DNA from: Caldilineae bacterium
Lineage (GTDB): Bacteria; Chloroflexota; Anaerolineae; JAAEKA01
Reading direction: 5' to 3'
Assembly (NCBI GenBank): GCA_020634555.1
Contig: JACKBK010000014.1
Location: 12,727-76,726, forward strand
Length of the DNA stretch: 64,000 nt
Part shown: in pieces, positions 42,623 to 49,989 of the stretch
How positions within the stretch are numbered: position 1 is the stretch's first letter
Layout of the letters: every line of letters begins with the position of its first letter
The notes under the pieces: model-generated
The model's database searches: none
Told to the model about the DNA's origin: nothing
What the model saw: the letters and a program-made list of their open reading frames with translations, nothing else
Made by a program: the position numbers and the translations under genes

Positions 42623-44032
42623 TCATGGACGCGTCACTTCCGGGCCGACCGGAGCGAAGCGGAACATGCCATACTGCGCCTGCAACGTGCTCCAGTCGTC
42701 GGTGCCGCGCACGATCTGCCACATTCGGCCGGCCATTTCTTCCAGCAGCGGCTGGCAGTCAGGATCACCTGCCCGGTTGCGCAGTTCGTGCGGGTCCGCG
42801 GCCAGATCGTACAACTCGTCCTCGTCGAAGGTGTTGAAGACGTACTTCCAGTGGTCGCGCCACAGCACCCGCTGCTGGTAGGCGAAGCGCTGGCCCTGCA
42901 TCTCTGCATATGCCTCGTCGGTCCAGCCGCCAGTCTCACCGTGCAGCAGCGGCAGCAGCGAGCGCCCGTAACCGGGAAACCCCTGGCCGGCCAGCAGTTC
43001 TGCCAGAGTCGGCCCGATGTCAAGCAAGCTTGTCACACGGTCGAGAGTCTGGCCGGCCGGCACGCCCGGCCCGGCGATGATCATCGGCACGCGGTACACT
43101 TCCTCGAAGGCCGGCACACCCTTGAGCATCAACCGGTGCGCGCCCATGTAGTCGCCGTGGTCGGAGGTGAAGACGACCACGGTGTTGTCGATCTGGTCCA
43201 GTTCCTCCAGCGCCGCCAGCAAGCGCCCGATCTGGTCGTCCAGCATCGAGCAAAGCGCGTAGTAGCAGGCCGTGGCGCGGGCGTAGTCGTCCCAGTTCAG
43301 ATCCTGCCAGACGCGCTGGATGCGCCGGTAGATGGCCGGTCGGTCTGCCAGCGAATCGTCAAAGCTGGCTGGACGCGGCAGCTTCGACGGATCGTAGCGG
43401 TCGTAATAGCTGCGCGGAGCCACGTAGGGATCGTGGGGCGCCTCGCTGCTGAGGAACAGCGCCCACGGCCGGTCCGGTTCGCTTGCCGCGCGGCGCACGA
43501 AGTCGATGCCGGTGGAGTAGAGGTGGTATTCCGGCGTTTCCTCGACACCGGCCTCGGTCACGCCGTAGAGCAGGAAGTCGCGGTAGCCCTTCTGCTGCAC
43601 CGCGCCGCGCACGCTCAGGTCGTCGCGGTCCACCAGCCCCTGCAACTGATGATAGCGCTCCACATCGTACTCGTCGAAACCGAAGCGTTCCAGCCGGTTG
43701 CTGCGCTCCACATGCCACTTGCCGAAGTAGCCGGTGTGGTAGCCCGCATCGTGCAACAACTCCGGCCACATGGCCAGGCCGTCCTGCAGCCTGGCCCGAT
43801 AGTCGGGCACCGCGTGGGTGACGTCCACCATGCCGTGGCTGTGCGGCAGCAGGCTCGTGAACAGGCTGGCACGGCTGGGCGAGCAAATCGGATTTGCCGC
43901 GTAGCAGCGCGTGAAGCGCGCGCCGCGCGCCGCCAGCGCGTCGAGGTTCGGCGTCAGGCATGGGCTGGTCGGATCGACGGTGGCAGCCTGTTGCTGGTCG
44001 GTGATGATGAAGAGCAGGTTGGGTGGAGTCAT
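42623..44032 (-). CDS. Formylglycine-dependent sulfatase
   Basis: A 469-residue arylsulfatase-superfamily enzyme. The N-terminal metal-binding LLFIITDQQQ and the maturation motif C50-S-P-S-R (ICSPSRASL) show the cysteine that is converted to formylglycine; GYFGKWH and FTSDHGDYMG complete the active site. No signal peptide, so it acts on imported saccharides. A maturase (anSME or FGE) is not in the window. Beside nagA and nagB, a sulfated N-acetylhexosamine is a likely substrate. The ATG follows two heptad units, with no clear Shine-Dalgarno. Confidence 0.92.
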   Translation of the reverse strand: MTPPNLLFIITDQQQAATVDPTSPCLTPNLDALAARGARFTRCYAANPICSPSRASLFTSLLPHSHGMVDVTHAVPDYRARLQDGLAMWPELLHDAGYHTGYFGKWHVERSNRLERFGFDEYDVERYHQLQGLVDRDDLSVRGAVQQKGYRDFLLYGVTEAGVEETPEYHLYSTGIDFVRRAASEPDRPWALFLSSEAPHDPYVAPRSYYDRYDPSKLPRPASFDDSLADRPAIYRRIQRVWQDLNWDDYARATACYYALCSMLDDQIGRLLAALEELDQIDNTVVVFTSDHGDYMGAHRLMLKGVPAFEEVYRVPMIIAGPGVPAGQTLDRVTSLLDIGPTLAELLAGQGFPGYGRSLLPLLHGETGGWTDEAYAEMQGQRFAYQQRVLWRDHWKYVFNTFDEDELYDLAADPHELRNRAGDPDCQPLLEEMAGRMWQIVRGTDDWSTLQAQYGMFRFAPVGPEVTRP

Positions 44033-44119
44033 GGGTGAACGGTAGTCGGTGATCGGAGGGGTTGGTTGACAGCGACTGGGTACCGTGGTGGGTGGAGTCG
44101 TTGGTTCGAGTGCCTTCTA

Positions 44120-44242
44120 CCCTCACCCCAGCCCTCTCCCAAGGGGAGAGGGAGCCTGAAGCTGGAAGTTCTCTCTTGCATCGGGAGAGGGAGGGCGAAG
44201 CCGAACGTTCCCTCTCCCTGAGGGAGAGGGTTAGGGTGAGGG
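44120..44242. repeat. CCCTCTCCC-type interspersed inverted repeat (copy 2)
   Basis: CCCTCACCCCAGCCCTCTCC at the left and GGAGAGGGTTAGGGTGAGGG at the right are inverted to each other; internal GGGAGAGGG words repeat. The Gfo/Idh stop codon (44231-44233) is supplied by the right arm. Two heptad units (GGTAGTC, GGTGATC) lie at 44041-44054 nearby. Confidence 0.78.
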
Positions 44243-45214
44243 CGAATACCCCCTCAACATCGCATCCACCACCCGCGCGGTTCGCGCGCCGCTCTCGCCC
44301 GTGCTGGGGCAAACGCCAATGCCTTGCAGCTCGTCCACGATGGACTGGATCAACGGCTGCTGGATGTGATGCGGATGCTCGATGTGGAAGTCGGTCTCGC
44401 CAGCGGCAGTGATGAGACGCACCGGGTCGGCCGCGCCGAAGGTCGAGAAGCTGATGCGGCCGCGGCTGCCGCTGATCTCGACGCGGTCCTGTTCGTCGAA
44501 CGCTGTGAAACACCAGACGCCCGCGCCCTGCACACCGGACTGGAACACGAAGCTGCCGCTGACGATGTCCTCGGCGGGGTAGAGTTCGGCCTGATTGCCG
44601 GCCACGCCCTGGGCGGTGTCGATGGGACCGAGCAGGTGGTCCAGCAGGTCGAGGGTGTGCGACGCGAGATCGACGAACAGCCCGCCGCCGGCGATCTGCG
44701 GGACGACCCGCCACGGCAGATTGTCGCGGTCGATGGCTGCCGCCCGCTGGGCCAGCGTGACTGTCACGAAACGCACCTCGCCGATGGCGCCGTCCGCCAG
44801 CAGTTCACCGACCTTGACGAAGCGCGGCAGCGCCCGCCGGTAATAGGCGACGAACAGCGGCACACCGGCCTCCCGGCAGGCGGTGATCATCTCCTGGCAC
44901 TCACCGTAGTTCAGCGCCATCGGCTTCTCGACGTAGACCGGCTTGCCGGCCGCCGCGGCCAGTAGCGTGTACTGTTTATGGCTGGAAGGAGGCGTCGCCA
45001 CGTAGACGGCATCCACCTCCGGGTCGTCGATCAGCGCCTGGGCGTCATCGTACCAGCGCGGCACACCGTGGCGCCGGGCGTAGTCGGCCGCCTTCTCCCC
45101 GTTGCGGCGCATCACCGCCACCAGCGACGAGCCGCGCGCCTTTTGCAGCGCCGGCCCGCTCTTGACCTCGGTAACGTCGCCACAGCCAACGATTCCCCAA
45201 CGAATATCGGTCAT
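44231..45214 (-). CDS. Gfo/Idh/MocA-family oxidoreductase
   Basis: A 327-residue NAD(P)-dependent dehydrogenase. Rossmann loop GIVGCGDVTE, cofactor/catalytic EKPMALN (lysine of the EKP motif), and GGGLFVDLASHTLDLLDHLLG with the catalytic Asp/His region. Family members oxidise or epimerise sugars and inositols, and some initiate oxidation-elimination cleavage of glycosides. It overlaps oppF by 4 nt, so it is made with the importer. The C-terminal PSP and stop are encoded by repeat DNA. Confidence 0.9.
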   Translation of the reverse strand: MTDIRWGIVGCGDVTEVKSGPALQKARGSSLVAVMRRNGEKAADYARRHGVPRWYDDAQALIDDPEVDAVYVATPPSSHKQYTLLAAAAGKPVYVEKPMALNYGECQEMITACREAGVPLFVAYYRRALPRFVKVGELLADGAIGEVRFVTVTLAQRAAAIDRDNLPWRVVPQIAGGGLFVDLASHTLDLLDHLLGPIDTAQGVAGNQAELYPAEDIVSGSFVFQSGVQGAGVWCFTAFDEQDRVEISGSRGRISFSTFGAADPVRLITAAGETDFHIEHPHHIQQPLIQSIVDELQGIGVCPSTGESGARTARVVDAMLRGYSPSP

Positions 45215-46359
45215 CGGAACACTCCCGGCTGAAGCGGATCGCGCATCGGCGCGTCGCCGATACCGACCAACTCCAGCTCACTGGCCCGGTGGCAGGCGAC
45301 AAAGTGGCCGGGCTCCAGTTCCTCCAGCGCCGGCAGATCGGTCGTACACTTGTCCACCGCATAGGGGCAGCGCGGATGAAAATAGCAGCCGGACGGCGGA
45401 TTGGCCGGGCTGGGCACGTCGCCCTCCAGCGGGGTCATCCGCGAGCGGATGCGGGGATTGGCCACCGGCACGGCGGACATCAGCGCCGCGGTGTACGGAT
45501 GCCTGGGCGTAAAGAAAAGGTCATGGGTGGGCGCCGTTTCCACGATCTTGCCGACGTACATCACCACCACCCGGTCGCAGATGTGCTTGACGACGCTCAG
45601 GTCGTGGGCAACAAACAGATAGGTCAGGTTCAACTCCTGCTGCAAGCGGAGCAGCAGGTTGAGCACCTGCGCCTGCACCGAGACATCCAGCGCCGACACC
45701 GGCTCGTCGGCCACCACAAAGCGCGGATTGAGCGCCAACGCGCGGGCGATAACGATTCGCTGCCGCTGACCACCGCTGAAAGCATGAGGATAACGCTGCA
45801 TGTATTCCTGGCGCAATCCGACCCGCTGCAACAGCTCAGCAACGCGCGCCTGCCGCTCATCGCGACTCTTGATGCCCTCCACCACCAACAGCGGTTCACC
45901 CACGATGTCCAGCAGCGTCATGCGCGGGTTGAGCGACGCATACGGGTCCTGGAAGATCATCTGCATCTCGCTGCGCAGCGGCTTCATCTCGCCTTCGCTG
46001 AGCCGGGCCACGTCCACGACCTCGCCCGACTTTCTGCGAAACAGGATCTGGCCGGCGGTCGGATCGTGGGCGCGCAGGATGCAGCGTGACGTGGTGGTCT
46101 TGCCGCAGCCGCTTTCACCCACCAGCCCCAGCGTCTCGCCCTCGTTGATGAAGAAGCTGACGTCGTCCACCGCCTTGACATACCCGACGATCTTCTTGAC
46201 AAAGCCCTCCTTGATCGGGAAGTACTTCTTCAGTCCCTTCACCTCAACCAGGACCGACGGCGAGCGAAGCTGGCTGGCAGGAGAATCGGCCAAAGCAGTA
46301 GCAGGCAAGGCGGGTGATAGCTCGGTTGAACTCACGGCAGGCATCTCTTGGTCGTTCAT
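45211..46359 (-). CDS. oppF: Oligopeptide/oligosaccharide ABC transporter ATPase (OppF type)
   Basis: A 382-residue ATPase: Walker A GESGCGKTT, Q-loop MIFQDPYASLNPR, signature FSGGQRQR, Walker B VVADEPVSALD, and the C-terminal Opp-specific cysteine motif CYFHPRCPYAVDKC. Start ATG at 46359 overlaps oppD by 4 nt and has GGGAG upstream. Opp-family importers carry oligosaccharides as well as peptides; the LacI and sugar-enzyme context favours sugars here. Confidence 0.93.
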   Translation of the reverse strand: MNDQEMPAVSSTELSPALPATALADSPASQLRSPSVLVEVKGLKKYFPIKEGFVKKIVGYVKAVDDVSFFINEGETLGLVGESGCGKTTTSRCILRAHDPTAGQILFRRKSGEVVDVARLSEGEMKPLRSEMQMIFQDPYASLNPRMTLLDIVGEPLLVVEGIKSRDERQARVAELLQRVGLRQEYMQRYPHAFSGGQRQRIVIARALALNPRFVVADEPVSALDVSVQAQVLNLLLRLQQELNLTYLFVAHDLSVVKHICDRVVVMYVGKIVETAPTHDLFFTPRHPYTAALMSAVPVANPRIRSRMTPLEGDVPSPANPPSGCYFHPRCPYAVDKCTTDLPALEELEPGHFVACHRASELELVGIGDAPMRDPLQPGVFR

Positions 46360-47414
46360 TGTTGCACTCCCTCGTCTTCGATCGCATCGCTGAAGAGGAA
46401 GCAACTGGCCGACTGCTTGGGATTGAGCGGCCGGATGGCAGGCGTTGCCTGGTCACAGACGCCGGGCATATACTCGACGCAACGCGGGAAGTAGGGACAG
46501 CCGGGTGGCCGGTTGAACGGATGCGGGATCGACCCGGCAATCGTCGGCAAAAAGGTGCGCGAGGCAGAGTGAACGGTGGGGATCGACTCCAGCAGCGCCT
46601 TGGTGTAGGGATGCTGCGGGTTGTGGAAGATCTCATCCGACGGCCCGGTCTCCATCACCCGTCCCAGGTACATCACGACGACGAAATCGGCCATCTGTGC
46701 GATGACGCCGAGGTCGTGAGTGATGAAGATGATGGCCATGTTGTGGGTTTCCTGCAGCCGCTTCAGCAGGCTCAACACCTGCGCCTGGGTCGTCACGTCG
46801 ATCGCGGTCGTCGGCTCGTCGGCGATCAGCAGGCTGGGATTGCAAGAGAGCGACATGGCGATCATAGCCCGCTGGCGCAGCCCGCCGCTCATCTCCCACG
46901 AATACGAGTTCATGCGCTGCTCCGGGCTGGGGACGCCGACCTCGTGCATCCGCTCGATGGCCATCTCGGCGGCTTCCTTCTTGCTGACGTTCTGGTGCAG
47001 CCGGATCGCCTCGATCAACTGGTTGCCGATGGTATGCACCGGGCTGAAGGAGGCCATCGGTTCCTGCGGGATCAGCGCAATCTCGGAGCCGCGCATGGAA
47101 CGCATCACCTTGCCGCGCGGATCGAGGGCCGCCAGATCCACCGCGCCGCTGCTGTCGGTAGCTTGATAGGTCACCTGCTTCTGCGGCCAGTACAGGATCT
47201 TGCCGCCAACCACCGCGCCGGGCGGTGGGACGATGCGCAGCACCGACTTGATGGTAACGCTCTTGCCGCAGCCGCTTTCGCCGACCACCCCCACGACCTG
47301 GCCCGGTCGCACGTCAAAGCTAACGCCATCAACGGCCTTGACAACGCCTTCGTCAAGCTTGAAGTAGGTTTTCAGGTCTCGCACCGCGAGCAATGGTTGG
47401 GTGTCTTGGTTCAT
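46356..47414 (-). CDS. oppD: Oligopeptide/oligosaccharide ABC transporter ATPase (OppD type)
   Basis: A 352-residue ATPase: Walker A GESGCGKSV, Q-loop LIPQEPMASFSPVH, signature MSGGLRQR, Walker B LIADEPTTAID, and the C-terminal motif CPYFPRCVEYMPGVC. Its translation start lies next to the heptad palindrome, with no good Shine-Dalgarno. Confidence 0.93.
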   Translation of the reverse strand: MNQDTQPLLAVRDLKTYFKLDEGVVKAVDGVSFDVRPGQVVGVVGESGCGKSVTIKSVLRIVPPPGAVVGGKILYWPQKQVTYQATDSSGAVDLAALDPRGKVMRSMRGSEIALIPQEPMASFSPVHTIGNQLIEAIRLHQNVSKKEAAEMAIERMHEVGVPSPEQRMNSYSWEMSGGLRQRAMIAMSLSCNPSLLIADEPTTAIDVTTQAQVLSLLKRLQETHNMAIIFITHDLGVIAQMADFVVVMYLGRVMETGPSDEIFHNPQHPYTKALLESIPTVHSASRTFLPTIAGSIPHPFNRPPGCPYFPRCVEYMPGVCDQATPAIRPLNPKQSASCFLFSDAIEDEGVQQ

Positions 47415-47422
47415 AGTGGGAA

Positions 47423-47506
47423 GGTGATCAGTGATCGGTAAGCGGTATTCGGCAAACGGTCATCGGTGATCAGCGTCCGATTACCGTTTACTGTTTACCG
47501 ATCACC
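47423..47506. repeat. 84-bp heptad-periodic palindrome between oppC and oppD
   Basis: Exactly twelve 7-base units: GGTGATC, AGTGATC, GGTAAGC, GGTATTC, GGCAAAC, GGTCATC, GGTGATC, AGCGTCC, GATTACC, GTTTACT, GTTTACC, GATCACC. The two ends are inverted. Same length and phase as the element in the thrS leader. Confidence 0.88.
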
Positions 47507-47511
47507 AGGTC

Positions 47512-48792
47512 CTAGCTCGTATACGGGTCGGCGGCGTCGCGCAGGCCGTCGCCCAGGATGTTCAACGCCAGCACGGTGATAATGACGACCACCCCAGGCA
47601 AGAGCAGCCAGGGCGCCAGAGCAATCGATTGCAGGTTTTGCGCCTCTTGCAGCAGCACGCCCCAACTGATGGCCGGCGGCCGCAAGCCCAGTCCCAGAAA
47701 GCTCAGGAAGGTCTCGTTGATGATCATCACCGGGATCGCCAGCGTCACCGCGGCGATGATGTGGCTGGAGAAGGTGGGAACCATGTGGCGGAAGATAATG
47801 CGCGGCTGCCCGCAGCCGGACAGCTTGGCCGCCACGACGAAATCCTCCTCGCGCAGGGTGATGAAGCGGCTGCGCACCTCGCGCGCGAGCGTCGTCCAGC
47901 CCAGCAGCGCCAGGATGACCGTGATGGCAAAGTAGGTTTGTTCCACCGACCAGGTGCGAGGCAGGGCTGCCGACAATGCCAGCCAGATCGGAATGGCCGG
48001 CAGCGATTGCAGGATCTCGATCAGGCGCTGGATCACCATGTCGATGGTGCCGCCGAAGTAGCCGGAGACACCGCCCAGCACAATACCCAGAATGGTGCTG
48101 ATGGCGACCGCTATCAACCCGATGGACAGCGACACCCGGGTGCCGAACATCAGCCGGGACCACTGGTCACGGCCCAGCCGGTCGGTGCCGAGCAGATGCA
48201 GCCCGGTGCTGACGCGCTGTGGACCCGACGATGCAGCCCCGTCGGACGGCGCGACTTCCACCGGTTCCGATTGATCCACGCCGATCAGGTGCAGGTCCAT
48301 GGTGAACAGGCCCAGGACCTCGTACTCGAACCCCCTGACAAAGAACTTGACCGGCACCCTGATGTCCTTGTCGATCTCCCACTCGACGCGCAGCGTGGTC
48401 GGGTTGCGCTGGCCGATCGCGCCATAGACAAAGGGGCTGATCTTGCCATCGTCGATGAAGTGAACCATCTGCACCGGGATAAACGATTGCAGCGCGTCGG
48501 TGGTGTTAGGATCCTGGGTCGAGAAGAAGCCGGGAATGATCGCGGTGATGGTGATGATGATCATCACGACGCTGCTGATCACCGCCAGCCGGTGTTTCTT
48601 GAAGCGCCACCAGACCAGCTTCCAGTTCGGCGCGAGGTAAAAATCCTCCGAGTGAACGTCGGCGCCGGGCGGCGCCAGCGCGGCGTCCTCATCGGGCGGC
48701 ACCATGGTCTGGTACGATGTCGATGCCACCTCTGTCAGGTTGGCCATCACCTGGCGGCCGAAGGATGGATCCTTGGGTTGTTCTTCTGTCAT
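47512..48792 (-). CDS. oppC: Oligopeptide/oligosaccharide ABC permease (OppC type)
   Basis: A 426-residue permease. A cytoplasmic N-terminus of about 70 residues, the first membrane segment (AVISSVVMIIITITAIIPGF), then an unusually long extracytoplasmic insert of about 110 residues (SPFVYGAIGQRNPTTLRVEW, VPVKFFVRGFEYEVLGLF) before LGTDRLGRDQWSRL and the remaining segments with the EAA-like loop. The long insert is typical of a branch seen in thermophile/Chloroflexota Opp systems. The ATG at 48792 is 2 nt after the oppB stop. Confidence 0.9.
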   Translation of the reverse strand: MTEEQPKDPSFGRQVMANLTEVASTSYQTMVPPDEDAALAPPGADVHSEDFYLAPNWKLVWWRFKKHRLAVISSVVMIIITITAIIPGFFSTQDPNTTDALQSFIPVQMVHFIDDGKISPFVYGAIGQRNPTTLRVEWEIDKDIRVPVKFFVRGFEYEVLGLFTMDLHLIGVDQSEPVEVAPSDGAASSGPQRVSTGLHLLGTDRLGRDQWSRLMFGTRVSLSIGLIAVAISTILGIVLGGVSGYFGGTIDMVIQRLIEILQSLPAIPIWLALSAALPRTWSVEQTYFAITVILALLGWTTLAREVRSRFITLREEDFVVAAKLSGCGQPRIIFRHMVPTFSSHIIAAVTLAIPVMIINETFLSFLGLGLRPPAISWGVLLQEAQNLQSIALAPWLLLPGVVVIITVLALNILGDGLRDAADPYTS

Positions 48793-48794
48793 GG

Positions 48795-49781
48795 TCAGGA
48801 CTCCATGCGAATGCGCGGATCCAGCCACGCGAGCAGAATATCTGAAATCAACGTGCCGACAATCGCCAGCATACAGTAGATCAGCACGATGGCGCCGGCC
48901 AGGAACATGTCCTGGTTGGTCAGCGAACGCAGGAACATCGGACCGATGGTGGGCAGGTTCAGCACTGTGGCCACCACCAGGCTGCCGGAGAAGATCAGCG
49001 GCAGGTACCAACCGATGGTGCTGACCAATGGATTGAGCGCCAGCCGGACGGGGTACTTCATGATCAGCCGCCACTCGGACATGCCTTTGGCCCGTGCCAT
49101 CTCGACGTACGGCTTGTTCAGTTCGTCCAGCAGGTTGGCGCGCATGATGCGTGCCAGCCGCGCCGTGCCGCTCAACGCCAGAATCAGCATCGGCAGCCAG
49201 ATGTGTACAGCCAGGTCACCGACACGACCGAGGCTCCAGGGCGCATCGATGTAGTCCGAGGAAAAGAGGCCGGTCACGCTGACACTGAACCAGGAAAACG
49301 CCAACCACATCGCGATCAGCGCCACCATGAAGGTCGGTGTGGCGATGCCGATGTAGTTGAAGACGGTGAAAAAGTAGTCCAGCAGTGTATATTTCTTGAC
49401 CGCCGAGATGATGCCGATAGGCACAGCTAATCCCCAACTCACGAAGAACGTCAGCAACCCCAGAATAATGGTCAGCAACAGCCGCTCCCCGATCAGTTCG
49501 TTGATCGGCTTCTGCCAGTCCAGCGAGACGCCCAGGTCCCCCTTCACGATGCGCCCGATCCACTTGAAGTACTGGGCAGTGACGGGCTGGTCCAGCCCGT
49601 ACCGCTCCCGCAGCGCGTCGATCTGCGCCTGGTCCATGGACGACCCCGAGGCCGCCAGCTCTGCGATGTAGCTGGTCACGAAGTCGCCCGGCGGCGCCTG
49701 GATGATGACAAAGGCGAAGATCGAGAAGATGAAGAGCAGCACTGGTAATAACAGCAGCCGTTTGACGATGTGTTGAGTCAT
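48795..49781 (-). CDS. oppB: Oligopeptide/oligosaccharide ABC permease (OppB type)
   Basis: A 328-residue inner-membrane permease with six membrane segments. N-terminal IVKRLLLLPVLLFIFSIFAF, RYGLDQPV, GDLGVSLDWQKP, and the EAA loop YVEMARAKGMSEWRLIMKY are typical. It follows the binding-protein gene after a large stem-loop. Confidence 0.93.
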   Translation of the reverse strand: MTQHIVKRLLLLPVLLFIFSIFAFVIIQAPPGDFVTSYIAELAASGSSMDQAQIDALRERYGLDQPVTAQYFKWIGRIVKGDLGVSLDWQKPINELIGERLLLTIILGLLTFFVSWGLAVPIGIISAVKKYTLLDYFFTVFNYIGIATPTFMVALIAMWLAFSWFSVSVTGLFSSDYIDAPWSLGRVGDLAVHIWLPMLILALSGTARLARIMRANLLDELNKPYVEMARAKGMSEWRLIMKYPVRLALNPLVSTIGWYLPLIFSGSLVVATVLNLPTIGPMFLRSLTNQDMFLAGAIVLIYCMLAIVGTLISDILLAWLDPRIRMES

Positions 49782-49836
49782 GGTAGATCAGATGTGCTTC
49801 AAGAACTACTTGACAGGCTCTGGGGTATGCGTGCGT

Positions 49837-49979
49837 GTGTCATGCTGAACGGGTCTGCCGGCCAAGCAACGATTTACCAGCCGCTACCAGTGAAGCATCT
49901 CTCCGTGGGGACGGGACGAGACGCTTCACTGGTATTTCATGTCAGCGAAGTCAGGTGCATAACCCGTTCAGCGTGACAC
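49837..49979 (-). repeat. 143-bp nested inverted repeat between oppA and oppB
   Basis: Outer arms GTGTCATGCTGAACGGGT (49837-49854) and ACCCGTTCAGCGTGACAC (49962-49979); inner arms ACCAGTGAAGCATCTC (49886-49901) and GAGACGCTTCACTGGT (49918-49933). It is MITE-like in shape and resembles the GTCATNCTGAACG...GAAGCATCTC interspersed repeats found in many Chloroflexota and other environmental genomes. The RNA would form a long hairpin between binding-protein and permease messages. Confidence 0.8.
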
Positions 49980-49989
49980 TATTGCTGGG

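Noticed and set aside
47423..47506. Possible CRISPR array
   Set aside because: The units are 7 bases long and contiguous, with no spacers of 30-40 bases and no cas genes nearby.
49837..49979. Possible insertion sequence
   Set aside because: Inverted arms are present but there is no transposase and no clear target duplication; it is listed as an interspersed repeat.
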